Source: Liolophura sinensis (taxonomy: Eukaryota > Mollusca > Polyplacophora > Chitonida > Chitonidae). From it: a stretch of 64,000 bases of DNA. Below are positions 33,480-64,000 of the stretch, one piece after another. Where the stretch lies: NCBI RefSeq assembly GCF_032854445.1, contig NC_088307.1, forward strand, positions 10,106,001-10,170,000, written 5' to 3'. A model generated the notes under the pieces. It was given only the letters and a program-made list of their open reading frames with translations, did no database searches and was not told where the DNA came from. The translations under genes and the position numbers were made by a program. Within the stretch, counting starts at the first letter, position 1; the number at the start of each line of letters is the position of its first letter.

Positions 33480-34015
33480 CATCATTTTCATATTATTATT
33501 TGTTTTAAATGTGATGACAACACAGCATTTTGGGCGCTTAAAGACCAGTGATCTTTGCAATTATTTTCCTTAACTCACTCTAAGTTATTGCAGTAAGGAC
33601 GTGTAATTTGCTTCTATTTAAACATGAATACGAACAATAAGGACGTGTAATTTGCTTGTATTTTGAACATGAACACGAACAATAGGGATGTGTAATTTGC
33701 TTCTATTTAAACGTGAACACGAAAAATATGGACGTGTAATTTGCTTGTATTTTGAACATGAACACGAACAATAGGTACATGTAATTTGCTTGTATTTAAA
33801 CATAAACACGAACACGAACAATAGGGATGTGTAATTTGCTTGTATTTTGAACATGAACACGAACAATTGGGACATGTAATTTGTTTGTATTTAAACAAGA
33901 ACACCAACAATAGGGACGTGTAACTTTCTTGTATTTAAACAAGAACACGAACAATAGGGACGTGTAATTTGCTTGCATTTAAACATGAACACGAACAATA
34001 GGGGCGTGTAGAAGA
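33480..34015. repeat. R1 repeat with an internal minisatellite, 44-45-bp unit, about 9-10 copies
   Basis: 33480-33595 shows R1 landmarks (GTGATGACAACACAGC, AAAGACCAGTGATC, GGACGTGTAATTTGCT). From 33595 the segment GGACGTGTAATTTGCTTGTA, TTTAAACATGAACACGAACA, ATA repeats to 34015. Some units have TTTTGAACATG in place of TTTAAACATG, in rough alternation. Minus-strand frames across it are repeat artefacts. Confidence 0.88.
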
Positions 34016-36428
34016 TGAAGATTGTAGGCTGTACCTGACAATTTCCCTCTGGTTTTACTCCATATACTTTCTTTTTCATTATATAAAGGAATTCGTCTAT
34101 TAATAAACATCTACCAAATATGAACATAAAAACCCAAATTCGTATTATACAGAGAAAAATTTTAACAAAAAGAAGAAAAAAGATGGGCATGAAATAAGGT
34201 AGGTTGCCTGCTATGGAAGATGGCATCGATTTTCAACAAAGCCAGAACAAATATTTGATATTATATCACATGCAGGAAGTCTAGGCAGTGAATCTAAGCA
34301 CTAAGCACTATGCGTTATAGATCCAAGACAAAAAAGGTATATCTGGAAGGAGGAGCAACTCGCCTAGCCATCACAGCTGTGCCTTTCAACTCTGAATGAA
34401 CCCTCCCCGCGGAAGGGCAGTCTTTGATGCCTAACAAATGACAACGCTCCGCTCAAGGCGCCCGCGAGCGGGGGCTAGGGTGACCTGCTTAGAAAGGGAT
34501 CCTCCCATTATGTGCACTCACTTTGAGTAAAAAGCGCACAAATTCTGCGCACAACAAAGATGTAGGATGGTCATTTTTGTGCGTCTAAGTGGACATTTTA
34601 AGCACATCTATAGGACTATTCTATCGGAAGATATAGTATGTCAAGGAGTGCGATATTGATTGAGCTATCGGGAACATTTTTTATTTTTTTCACTATTTTC
34701 CGGCGAACATAGTGCTATAAAATTATGTTTTGCGGGTAGCAATAGTTTGTGCCATTTACCTGGTCCTGATAGATAATAGGCCTCGGAGCTCAATTTTTTC
34801 TTAAATTGATTGAAAATTGAGAAAATTGCCCATTTGAAATACGTGGACCTTTTTAAACAATATCCAAAACTGGTCATGTTTGAGTTCCATAAACTCACAT
34901 TTCCGCACAACTAACGGTCTATAATTTACAAAAATTAAGATCGGGGAAATACTTAACCGAATGTGCACCTGTGTCAACTTTGGGCCCCTTAACGTTTTGT
35001 TAAGAAGTTCGATTTTTGTAAACACTACATTCCTGTATTTCTCGAAAAGCACTGTTGCTGCTCATGTGCAGTCCTCAGTGAGTTTTAAAATGTAACTCAC
35101 TAAAGACGATTACCTGCTGTGTATACACGCCTCTGCTGAACGTTTATTAGCTTCTACCTAATGTTTGTCTCTATAACCTGTGAACCACTGCTTATGGAGA
35201 CATTTACAAGGGCAGCATTCTATAGTGTACCATCGTGGCAGGGGTTAATAAACTTTGGTGTATTCAAATGGAAAATGCGCAAATTCAACTGCCATCGGAC
35301 AGGAATATCGTCCTTGTTTAAACCTGCACAGTTATAATATGTATACTGGCGGCATGTCGTTTATGACTATTTTGCCCGAGTAACTGTATCGGCTTATAGG
35401 CCTACATTTTATTCAGATTTTATACAGTTTCCCGTTGAAATGCTCCAGGGCCAAAATATGTACTCCAACTTATCGTCAGGGATACAGAAAAACATCATCT
35501 TGTCTTCGTGTATTGACGAGAAGTATTTTTCCTGCTCGACAATTTCGATGTATGTAGCATGCTACTTGGAACTTTCCTGATGAGCATGTATAATATAATG
35601 TAGATTTTAAAATTGCAAGCTGTACAGACAGGTTTGCGTTCGTTATAGTCCACATTTTTGCACTGTTATGGCGAGCAAGCCTGTACGTCGCAAACAGAAA
35701 GTTTTGCCAAAGGTCGGTGGTTTACACTTGGAAGTCCGCTTTCGACCATCCGTAAAACTGACCTGCATTGTATGAGCAACAATGGAATAAGTAAATCAAC
35801 TCAAATGAATCGGTGTTTTCCGCCCGAAGAGGCTGTCTATTTAAACCCTAGGGTACTGTAGTGCTGATGTTCCCGTTACATATAGTGAATAAACCCCCCA
35901 ATCCTGTCTACAAGTTTAATGTCGTACAAAACTCAGAAAAACAACTTTGTTAGACTTCCTGGATGATATCTCTGATGACAGAGTTTTGATGGGTAGTTCA
36001 GTCAGAATGACCAAAACCCAACTATCGCTAGCATCGTCTTGACCGAGCGCCTACGCTTCGCTTGTTGTTGGCAGGCACTTCAGTAAATCTGCAACAGGTT
36101 CGCCGCCCACACAAAACGAAGACGAGAGGCATCGAACTAGCTCACGATTGTACTGAAACGCGCCAGTATTGACACCACACTTTTTCCAGTATGGCTGCTA
36201 AGGTGTGTAATTATCATCGATCTATACATCTAGCCCTTCTTTCGAAAAGACAGAGGTGCGGCTTCAGTAGCACATACACAACGATGCCCCACTTTACCTC
36301 GCACTGCTTGCAGGCGAACATTCAAACTTTGGCGTATACATCATCAAAAAGAATCTGTTCCGGTGTTTAATCGTTTCCAACATGTGAATGATATTTTGGT
36401 GCAGATAGAGCCTGTGGTGGCCTAGATT
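34016..36428. other. Non-coding stretch
   Basis: About 2.4 kb with only short random frames. No SINE or tandem repeat is recognised. Confidence 0.35.
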
Positions 36429-37751
36429 TCAAATGTAAGCTTCATTACACCCGCACTCGTGACAAAACAAGTCTACATTATTTTCCAGAAGCGCTTGTTT
36501 AATTTCGTAGTTGCACCGCGCCCAAAATCTCCGCTCATCTTTGCTGGTCTTAATATTCGTCACGGCCAAATCATATTTCTGAATGCAATTCCGCTGGAGC
36601 TCTCTTATCTCAATGGTAGTCTTCCCGATGTTGGATTCCAACAGTAAATTGACTTAAGAGGTTGGGACCGTTTCATCACATAAAAAGCGACTCACTTCTC
36701 CTTTCTCTAACTGTGCTGTAACAAACATAATGAATTATGTTACAAGAACCTTTATGAAAGGTATCGTCTGTATATACGAAAAGACACCGATACCCTAGTG
36801 ATCTTAAACAAGGGGTAGAGTCATGGAGAATGTAGGTTTGCTTTAAGCTGGGCTTAGGGTTGGAGCCATCAAGTTATTTGTGATACAATGCACTGTACCA
36901 AACAATTCCACAGATAAAAACAAGAGACAAAATCCGCCTGTGTATTTGACTAAATCTCTAACTTAACTAACGCTCTAACTGTCACATGAGCGGCTTTATA
37001 GACCTCTAATCAGCTCTTGTCACAGCTGTTGACCATTTTTGTCACAAATGTTGTGGTTTTCTACAGGCCCCATGTACCTTACATATACCTAACCGCCATT
37101 ATACTAGTGAATTAAAAACTTTAATTTAAAGCGCCACTGCAAAGTCAGAGCTAGTTTGTCGCTTCAAATTAAACGATACTTTAAACGATATTAAACTATG
37201 GAAAGGTACTGTATAACGAAGGACATGGGTTTAAGGAAATTCAAAAAAGATTACCATTTTTATACTTCTTAATAACCCCTTTATTTTATGCATATTTTCC
37301 GTCAATTCAGAAATGACGACTTTAATGAACATACATGGAAAGGGGGATCAATTTAGAGCTGTCCATTCGAGCTATTCCCCGAGCTATCACCGTTGACGTC
37401 AATAAAGCAGGCCACTTAATTTCCACCCTGATCGCTGGGGCCTTAGGAAAATCGTAGTAAATTACTTTCACGCCCAAAGATGAAAGCTGGGAAGCTTTTT
37501 GCGCCTTTTGTATGTTATTCCATGTATCTTTTCAGCATTAACTTACAAGAAAGCTTACCTTGATGCTCCCGTGTGATGAAACCATTGTACGAACAGTCAG
37601 TTCGGAAGATGCAGTCTCAATAACGAGGGCTTCCGCAATAAGTGATATACCAACAACGACCAAGTCGTATCGAGGGCACGAAACCCGTTTGTAAGATGTG
37701 TGCTCGTTTCGGCAACTGAAACAGATGGATTTCGAGCCAAAGACATAACCC
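36429..37751 (-). CDS. Possible two-exon fragment of an unknown minus-strand gene
   Basis: I do not recognise this protein. One open segment (37751-37561) is bounded by a CTTCAG acceptor and a GTAAGC donor and encodes about 64 residues with CFSCRNEH and RYDLVVVGISLIAEALVIET. A second (about 36623-36429, after a weak CGGGAAG acceptor) would join in phase 0 and encodes TTIEIRELQRNCIQKYDLAV, then RRFWARC and a final CHECGC before the stop. Composition is protein-like, and no repeat explains it. The second acceptor has a poor pyrimidine tract, so the join may be wrong. Confidence 0.3.
36657..37560. other. Possible intron of the unknown gene
   Basis: No repeat or exon seen. Confidence 0.25.
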
Positions 37752-37787
37752 TGAAGCACGTTTCTTTGAATGGAACTGAAGAATTAT

Positions 37788-38030
37788 TTATTCATTTATT
37801 TATTTATTTATTTGATTGGTGTTTCAAGCCTCGAGAGTATTTCATTTATACGACGGCGGTCAGCATTACATTTGGAGGAAACCGGGCAAGACCCGTGGGA
37901 AACCTACGACTATCCACAGGCTGCCGGCAGACCTTATCACGTAGGGCCGGAGAGGAAGCTGAATTTCGAACTTTGAATTTACATCGACCGCATTAGTAAG
38001 AGGCTCCGGAATCATTACGCCGTGCTAACC
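37788..38030 (-). repeat. SINE A, nearly full length
   Basis: It runs from the ATTTATTTATTTGATTGGTG tail to the GTGCTAACCGACC part of the head. With the next copy it forms a head-to-head inverted pair about 40 bp apart. Confidence 0.85.
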
Positions 38031-38069
38031 GACCATGTAGCTATTCTAGCATGATACACGATTTGAGAG

Positions 38070-38340
38070 GGCCTCGATCCGTGGCTCAGTTGATTAGCGC
38101 GCTAGCACAGCGTAATGACCCAGGAGTCTCTCACCAATGCGGTCGCTGTGAGTTCAAGATCCAGCTCATGCTGGCTTTCTTATTGGCCATACGTGGGAAG
38201 GTCTGGCAGCAACCTGTGGATGGTCGTGGGTTTCCCCTGGGCTCTGCCCGATTTCCACCCACCATAATGCTGGCTGCCATCGTAGAAGTGAAATATTCTT
38301 GAGTAGGGCGTAAAACACCAATCAAATAAATAAATAAATA
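38070..38340 (+). repeat. SINE A, full length, with 3' flank shared with 43177-43594
   Basis: The head GTGGCTCAGTTGATTAGCGC is intact. It shares subfamily changes (GATTTCCACCCACC, GTAGAAGTG, GAGTAGGGCG) with the copy at 43177, and the following 155-165 bp of non-SINE sequence is also shared. Confidence 0.92.
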
Positions 38341-38495
38341 AGTATTTACCTTTTACTTAGATAAATAGTGTCCGGATTTAGATACTTGTGCTAATTATAA
38401 AGATTATAACCTCTTTACACAGTCTATTACGATGAGGGCTTTATTACAAAGGTAATATTGACTTCAAATGCACCAACAACAATAGATTCACTGTC
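38341..38495 (+). repeat. Non-SINE segment duplicated at 43440-43594
   Basis: AGTATTTACCTTTTACTTAG through AACAATAGATTCACTG is nearly identical at the two places, with only about two differences by eye. It ends here where another SINE A fragment begins. Confidence 0.9.
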
Positions 38496-38586
38496 CGGTT
38501 TCCTCACACCATATTGCTGGCCGTCGTCATATAAGTTGAAATATTCCTGAGTACGGCGTAAAACACCAATCAAATAAATAAATACA
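38496..38586 (+). repeat. SINE A, 3' fragment
   Basis: From CCGGTTTCCTCACACCATAT to the AAATAAATAAATAC tail. Confidence 0.8.
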
Positions 38587-39320
38587 CAATTTGAATACTG
38601 ATTTCAGTCAATTACTCAGTCAGTTGTTAGTTGGAAGGGGTCCTTTAAGTAAATGGTAGGCAGGTAGAAGTTGTACAAAGAGATCAAAAATTGCGGTCAT
38701 TTAGAATAATTCAATCACTGTAGAGGCTGATAAAATTCCAAATACAAAACATAAGAGCCAAACATGCTGCGAACTGCATGGTCTAAAACTTATCTGGGAC
38801 CGAAGGCTTGGCGGCCATAAGGGATTATGTCATAGACGAAAAAAATATCTTCAGAATCCTTAAACAGAATGTTCAGTCACGGCATAAATTAGACATTTAT
38901 GGATCAAAGAAGATGTAACAAAATAGGTAAAATTAAATATTAGGGTGTTTGATCAAAAGTAAGACCCACAGCATGATACAGTTACGTTAACTATAGTCAT
39001 TTTAATTTAGCCCACCGAAAGCGGCTTAGGCAGATGGGTGATGGGAGGCGCAAACTGAACTTAACTAGAAATGATGTCCTGGCAACAAGAAGTGAACCAT
39101 GAGACATGATCAATTGCAAACAGTGTTCTCTGAGTAGAAATTTAATCTTCTAAAATCTGTTTACCCTGGGATTAACTGTTTGCTCAGAGCAAACTTGATT
39201 AGCCTATAGTTCAGCAAATGATCGATTTTCATTCGTAATCCTGTTAGCGCACGTAAATCTTACAGTATAGGACGGACCTATACTTCGTTTACGTCATTAT
39301 GTAGGTCGATCCCTAAAACT
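38587..39320. other. Non-coding stretch
   Basis: No supported feature. Confidence 0.35.
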
Positions 39321-39324
39321 TTCC

Positions 39325-39470
39325 GTTAATTGTATTTATTAATTTACTTATTTATTTATTATGATTTTTAAAAAAAATTATTTAAAGATAAATTTATTCG
39401 TTTATTTATTTACCCGTAGTATTATTTATTTTAAAATAAATTTATTTAGTTATTTTTTTAGCAAACCTAT
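39325..39470. repeat. AT-rich low-complexity tract (TTTA/AAAT)
   Basis: Runs of TATTTATTTATT and AAATAAATTTATTTAG without SINE core. It may be old SINE or LINE tails. Confidence 0.6.
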
Positions 39471-39599
39471 ATAAACACTTATTCATCTTTAAACGAGAAC
39501 TGAGAGCAACTTTAAATTAGAATGTGGTGTCGTTCCGGTAATTAAATAATTTAGTATCTCGATGGCTCAAATTGTAGGCTATGTGTCAGAGACGCATTC

Positions 39600-39630
39600 T
39601 AAACGGTTTTTTTTTGGGGGGGGGGGGGTC
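39600..39630. repeat. Homopolymer run T(9)G(11)
   Basis: A T run directly followed by a G run just before a SINE A tail. Such runs are prone to sequencing error. Confidence 0.7.
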
Positions 39631-39637
39631 GGACCAA

Positions 39638-39850
39638 TAAATTTATTTATTTATTTGACTGGTGTTTTACGCCGTACTCAAGAATATTTCACTTATACGA
39701 CGGCGGCCAGCATTATGGTGGCAGGAAACCGGGCACTGCCCGGGGGAAACCCACGACCATCCGCAGGTTGTTGAGACCTTCCCACGTACGGCCGGATGGA
39801 AGCCAGCATGAGCTGGTCTTGAACTCACAGCGACCGCATTGGTGACGGGC
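39638..39850 (-). repeat. SINE A, lacking the outer head
   Basis: Tail, core and the GAACTCACAGCGACCGCATT box B region are present; it ends before box A. Confidence 0.88.
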
Positions 39851-40289
39851 CAGTGAAAGTGTATAAAAAGATGTGAACGGAGCTTTTACTTCAAAAAAAG
39901 TTTGTGAGCTAAGGTGGAACGTGTTCAGTCTATAACATTATATTAGTCGCATGTTCAATGCAGACCTTGCCATGTGTGTGCTACAACCATTTGCTCTTTA
40001 TCCTAGCTTAATGAGTCAGACGTTGCATGCTAAGCGTTAGCATTGTGCTTCTTCAGGCAAATTTGAATTAATGCGTTTTTGCACTCGAAGTGTACATATC
40101 TACTCATTGCGTGTAAGATAAAATGTGCGTCACGTTACATGAGGGTAGCTTGTACAGTGTACGCCGTCAGCTGATGTGTCAGAGTCAGTGTCATATAAAG
40201 CTATGTCATACAACTCTCCGCGATTCGGGTTCTGTCGCAATAAATCACAGCTTGGAGTGTGCACATGCGGCAATGTGTGCGACAAGGTC

Positions 40290-40326
40290 CTTGATTGGCT
40301 ACTATTTATCCGATCGACCAATCATG
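40290..40326 (+). promoter_or_regulatory. Paired CCAAT boxes, putative promoter of the GPR107-type gene
   Basis: GATTGGC (inverted CCAAT, about 40292) and GACCAATCA (about 40316) lie 80-115 bp before the ATG at 40407. There is no TATA box in good position. The first CCAAT pair fits a housekeeping-type promoter; the transcription start is not known. Confidence 0.4.
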
Positions 40327-40406
40327 TACGGTGTTTTTTCCGTCTGCGTTATGTGACAGGCCCTGACGAGCTGACGAGGAAAGAAATTCGTAGTTCTGTC
40401 ACCAAT

Positions 40407-60062
<19,656 letters not shown>

Positions 60063-60812
60063 TGTAAACATAGCTAAAAGTGGAGGTCTAAAAATACTGG
60101 TAGTCAGTCGAATATGGCATACTATCCTGTATAGAGTGCGGAAAGTGGTATTTGCAGGATAAGGAATAGGGTGTGTTTGAAAGAACAACATAAAATTTTG
60201 CATATCATCTGTAAATTTCAGTTTTAGTGTGCACATTGCTTACATCTTCTGAAACTTTTGATGAGTGTTTGAGAATGGTGGGGATGCTTTTTTCTGGAAG
60301 CTTCTTGAGTGGTCTTTGGTGAAATGGTGTCAGTCTTTGTGTACATGTATATGTGTGTATGCACAGTTTCCTGTTTGACAACAAGGCATATCTATATTCA
60401 ATCTTTCTACCAGGCAAATTGCCACTGCCGAAAAAATTAAGTTGTTTGTTTTTAATGGCCACATGTAGATGTAGGACGTACAGGGTGTTTGTTCACTCGC
60501 AGCCACAGGTATTGGAATCATTGAAGTTCCCAGGCCTCTGCTATAACTATTTAAGGCTCAGTGGCAGGAAACAGTGGTTGGATCTTGATGTTGAAATGTT
60601 CAGTGGCTGCCCAGGTAGTGTTACATGAAGTTTCTCAGATCATTTGCCTTCCACTACATCATGTTCATCTGTGTGTCACACCTGGGAAAATTTTTCAGTT
60701 ACATAGACAGGTATTTTGGAACCAAGCTGGGTCTTTTCTTGCAGTACCTACTGGTTACAGCTCAGCTCTGCTCAGTTGCAGCAGATAACCAACCCTTTTT
60801 TGTAGTAATAAA
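60063..60812 (+). other. Probable 3' UTR of the GPR107-type gene with candidate poly(A) signal
   Basis: No reading frame of note follows the stop at 60060-60062. AATAAA occurs at about 60807-60812 (GTAGTAATAAACTG). If used, the 3' UTR is about 750 nt. SINE tails further on also contain AATAAA. Confidence 0.4.
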
Positions 60813-60891
60813 CTGTCAGGTACCCATTGGTGATTGAACACTTCCATGTCGCATGATACCAACCGGTTCCAGTTGGTAACAGCATTTATTG

Positions 60892-60972
60892 AATTTATTT
60901 ATTTATTTGATTGGTGTTTTACACGTAAATAAAGAATATTTTACTTATACGACGGCGGCCAGCATTATGCAT
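60892..60972 (-). repeat. SINE A, 3' fragment
   Basis: The tail and GACGGCGGCCAGCATTATG are present, then the match stops. Confidence 0.8.
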
Positions 60973-61027
60973 GTATTAAAACTTGTAGGTTAAATCCAAT
61001 GTGTTGTAGTGTGACAAACTTATTAGT

Positions 61028-61203
61028 ACTTTGCTTCCTCTCCTGCCGTATGTGGGAAGGTCTGCCAGCAACCTGTGGATGGTTGTGGGTTTCCCCCGGG
61101 GTCTGCCCGATTTCCTCCCACCATTATGCTGGCTGCCGTTGTATAAGTAAAATATTTTTGAGTACGGCATAAAACACCAATCAAATTAATAAATAAATAA
61201 ATA
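61028..61203 (+). repeat. SINE A, lacking most of the head
   Basis: From GCTTCCTCTCCTGCCG to an AATAAATAAATAAAT tail. It forms an inverted pair with the fragment at 60892-60972. Confidence 0.9.
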
Positions 61204-61299
61204 TTGGCACTTTGGGGGTAGGGTGGGGAGGTGTGGTGGATGAGGGGTGTACCAATCCCTCTGATAACCAACCTGTTACCAATTTGTATGGGTTGGTCA

Positions 61300-61425
61300 T
61301 AGTTTGCGGGTATACCTGCCTGTGGATTACTCTTAGTACTTGTTTCCTCTACCATCAAAACCAACTGCTCTTCTATAAGTTAAATATTCTTGACCAGGTC
61401 GTTCAACCCCAATCAAATAAATGAA
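61300..61425 (+). repeat. Heavily diverged SINE A
   Basis: TTTGCGGGTATACC, TTGTTTCCTCTACCATCAAA, TAAATATTCTTGACC and a CCAATCAAATAAATGAAT tail keep the SINE A order. A still shorter tail-like trace lies at about 61595-61630. Confidence 0.6.
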
Positions 61426-61630
61426 TATTTTCCTTCAGTTGGAGCAGACAGTAATATCTGGGAAGATCTGAGTGGTGAATGTGTTGTTTGCTATGCAGAG
61501 TGATAGGTGGAATTTTATGATTTTCCAAAGTATGTAAGTCCCGAAAGTCTCATCTAAACTTACATCTCATACATGTACATTTTCACATGTAAAGTAGTGA
61601 AATATTCTTCAACTCAATCAAATAAATAGA

Positions 61631-61955
61631 TTGTGTATGCAATATGTGAGAGATCTTCGTGATATGATTGAAAAGCTATTAAGAGATTTGTGGGATTTGG
61701 CGATGTTTTCCGTGTTGAATTGGACAAAGAAATGCATGTACAGTGTACTATAGTCATTCTTGTGTGTTGATGTATTTATAATTTCTGGTTTGTGTATATA
61801 ATGACAAATGTCAGTGTTTCTCTTACAATGTGTATACGTGTATATACAGGTTTTATGTACAGGACTATCGGGTTCTTTTGGTGTTTTGTCAAAGAGCTGT
61901 TACCTGTAATACTTGAATTTATTTAGAAATGTGTGCAAGTGCAAGAGTGATCTGA
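61631..61955. other. Non-coding stretch
   Basis: Nothing supported. Confidence 0.35.
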
Positions 61956-61962
61956 TTGAACT

Positions 61963-61965
61963 GCT

Positions 61966-61995
<30 letters not shown>
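61963..61995. repeat. (TA)n microsatellite
   Basis: About 15 TA units, then ACACACG. Confidence 0.95.
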
Positions 61996-61998
<3 letters not shown>

Positions 61999-61999
61999 G

Positions 62000-63750
62000 T
62001 GTAGTTTACTGGATTCGCGTATTAACTATCATGATTGCCCTGTTAGACGGAATTTTTAGATTTACGACTGCAACGTTCTACTACAGTTCAGTCAACAAAG
62101 AATATCTGTTGTCCGTCATTTATAACTACCCCAAATGACTTTCGTCCGTGACAAAGCTGCTCAAGCTGGGAGTTCTGTTGGTTTTGGATAGGTTTTCTTG
62201 GGTTTGTTTGGAAGGTATGATGGTATCCTACTGAGAAAATGTGATTATCACCACCAAAATTAACATTTATAACATTATCCGCCCCCAAATATACACTTTG
62301 TTGGTCGAAATTTTTGGTTATTTAAGGTACATGGTAAGCAGTTATCGCCTAGTCAAAGCAACTTGAAGCTATCTTAGACTAAAGCCAGGCCAAGCCTTGG
62401 CTTAAAACAGTTTAGCATTCTAAATTTTCATTGTCATACTTGAAATTGTCTTCAGAAAATTGAAAATTAGTGTTTTAAGTTCAAATTATAAGTTCAGGAA
62501 AATATGACAAGGTAAGACAAGGTCTGACTGAAGTCTGAGATTGCATTGTGGCCCTTGTTTTCAGCAAGGAAATGACCTCAGATGTAAAAAAATGTCACAT
62601 TATTTTACTTTTGTATTACTGTTATTGTAAAATTAGTTTATACATATGCAATAATCAGTATATTCATTCGTAAAGTCTGGAAGAAAGAAACAGAACGAGG
62701 CATACAACCGTTTGTAAATCAACTTTTCCTATATCTTCACATCAATCATGTTGCCGTTTGAATTATTTATGAAAAGAATGTGTGTTGAAAAGGCTATACT
62801 AGAAATTGGAGCTGCAACGTTTTGTTGTAAGTTGCGTAGAACGATCGTATACATATGCTTATAGTGGCAAGAAACCAGTTGCGCAGTGCACGTTATAGCA
62901 AGTTTATTTCAGTGACAAACACTGTACGTATGTACAATTTCATGCTGATAAAACAGACTTAGCTTGCAGTATCTGTTGTCGCCATTATTGCTATTTTTAT
63001 CTCCCTGGAGACATTTTGTTTTTAAATCAGTATTGGTTTTATTTATAATTATATGAAAGACCGTTATTATGTCCCTTAACTTCTAGAAACGCTACTTTTT
63101 ACAAATCTCACTCGTCATTACCGGTTTAGAACTAGCGTATAGCCACCTCTATGTAACCATTTTACCACCTCGCGATGGTAGTTACGTGTGCGTGACGCAG
63201 TGGTCGTTATTGGCTTGTAACAACCATATATGGTCACTATAATTATGACGTTTCGAAAAAGTTAATTGTGCGTACGTAGCGTGCGGCGTTACCGGCTTGT
63301 AACTACCATTGCGAAGAGTGTTCTTTCATAAGCGTAACGACATGGTACACACGACACGAGAGCTGGCATGGTAAAACGGTTAATATATATATTATGTCAC
63401 TATGTCACTTTTAACTTATCGCCTCATATATGTAAAACTGACATATTATTGTATGCGAATACACTGCGGAAAGCATGTGCATGTATATATCGGTATATTT
63501 CATTGTTAACACTATATGATCGAAGTCTTCAAAATAAATCCACCTTGACCTGTGCATATGATATCTGTTTTCAATCCAAGAGACACAGACAAATATTTCG
63601 TGTAAATCGCAGATTACAGCAGTAAAAAATAAGTTCAACAAAGTTCAACAAAGGAAAAGAAGATTTCATGACAAACACATTTTACTCGGTTGAACGTTTT
63701 AAAAAACAAATTTAATTATTTCCCTGGACAGTGTCTTATGGCCTTTCATT
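62000..63750. other. Non-coding stretch
   Basis: No supported gene. GGCTTGTAAC(A/T)ACCAT occurs twice (about 63211 and 63294) with similar flanks, a weak duplication of about 45 bp. Confidence 0.35.
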
Positions 63751-63754
63751 GAAA

Positions 63755-63865
63755 TTAGCTCAGTTAGCTATCGCAACAAAAACACTCAGGAGCTTCTCAC
63801 CAATGGGGTCGCTGTGAGTTCAAGTCTAGCTCACGTTGGCTTCCTCGTCGTTCGGACGTGTGAAG
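63755..63865 (+). repeat. SINE A, head only
   Basis: A diverged head (AGCTCAGTTAGCTATCGC), box B (GTCGCTGTGAGTTCAAGTC) and GGCTTCCTCGTCGTTCGGACG are present, then the core stops. This is the reverse of the usual 5' truncation. Confidence 0.75.
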
Positions 63866-64000
63866 AACTGTCCATACATAAATAACAACGGAGTTTTTTT
63901 TATAGCGGCGTATGTAGTCCGGCAACCACTGCTCAATCAAATCTACTAAAACCCCTGACGTAGCCCCTGGGAACTCCAAAGGAAATCAGGGAATTCCGAA

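Noticed and set aside
33618-34226. Minus-strand cysteine-rich repeat frames
   Set aside because: They are generated by the 44-45-bp R1-derived array and lack a stable frame.
40176-40406. Longer N-terminus for the GPR107-type protein
   Set aside because: The frame is open but the extra 77 residues are polar and cysteine-rich, unlike the family, and would place the signal peptide internally. It is better read as 5' UTR.

Overview
This is animal nuclear DNA: multi-exon genes with GT-AG introns, many tRNA-derived SINEs, long minisatellites and decayed retroelements. The commonest repeat is a SINE of about 260 bp (SINE A). It has a tRNA-like head, a conserved core and a CAATCAAATAAATAAAT tail, a type I associate with molluscs and other lophotrochozoans (it resembles the MetaSINE group). 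I therefore suggest a mollusc or close relative; no species can be named from the sequence.

Four protein-coding loci can be supported. (1) A TRIM-type E3 ligase gene on the minus strand (RING and B-box exon 5703-6348, coiled-coil exons 4636-4731 and 3263-3493) runs off the left end of the window and carries an apparent frameshift between RING and B-box. (2) A broken RING exon of a TRIM relative lies on the plus strand near 17412. (3) A single-exon rhodopsin-class GPCR lies at 31368-32678. (4) A complete 15-exon GPR107/GPR108-type gene lies at 40407-60062 on the plus strand. Its reconstructed product is 612 residues and every exon junction phase agrees.

Layout: 1-6.4 kb holds a 49-bp minisatellite and the TRIM gene; 7.0-7.1 kb a perfect-armed TA-rich palindrome; 8.2-13.25 kb a Ty3/gypsy LTR retrotransposon with 267-bp LTRs and many inactivating breaks; 13.3-31 kb repeats, including three decayed copies of one Penelope-like reverse transcriptase element, a 30-bp and a 109-bp minisatellite; 31.4-32.7 kb the GPCR; 33-40 kb repeats and one possible unknown gene; 40.4-60.1 kb the GPR107-type gene with repeat-filled introns; 60.1-64 kb 3' flank with inverted SINE copies.

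The most unusual structure is inside the GPR107-type gene. The 3' part of exon 11 (a membrane segment), together with its 5' splice site, is tandemly amplified in 89-bp units from 52110 to about 53580. This leaves 13 intact copies of the GTAAGT donor in a row, and the donor of the last unit is destroyed by a 4-bp deletion. A second pattern is that two of the minisatellites (22.1-23.3 kb and 33.6-34.0 kb) are expansions of different internal pieces of one dispersed repeat family (called R1 here), which also has ordinary copies across the window.
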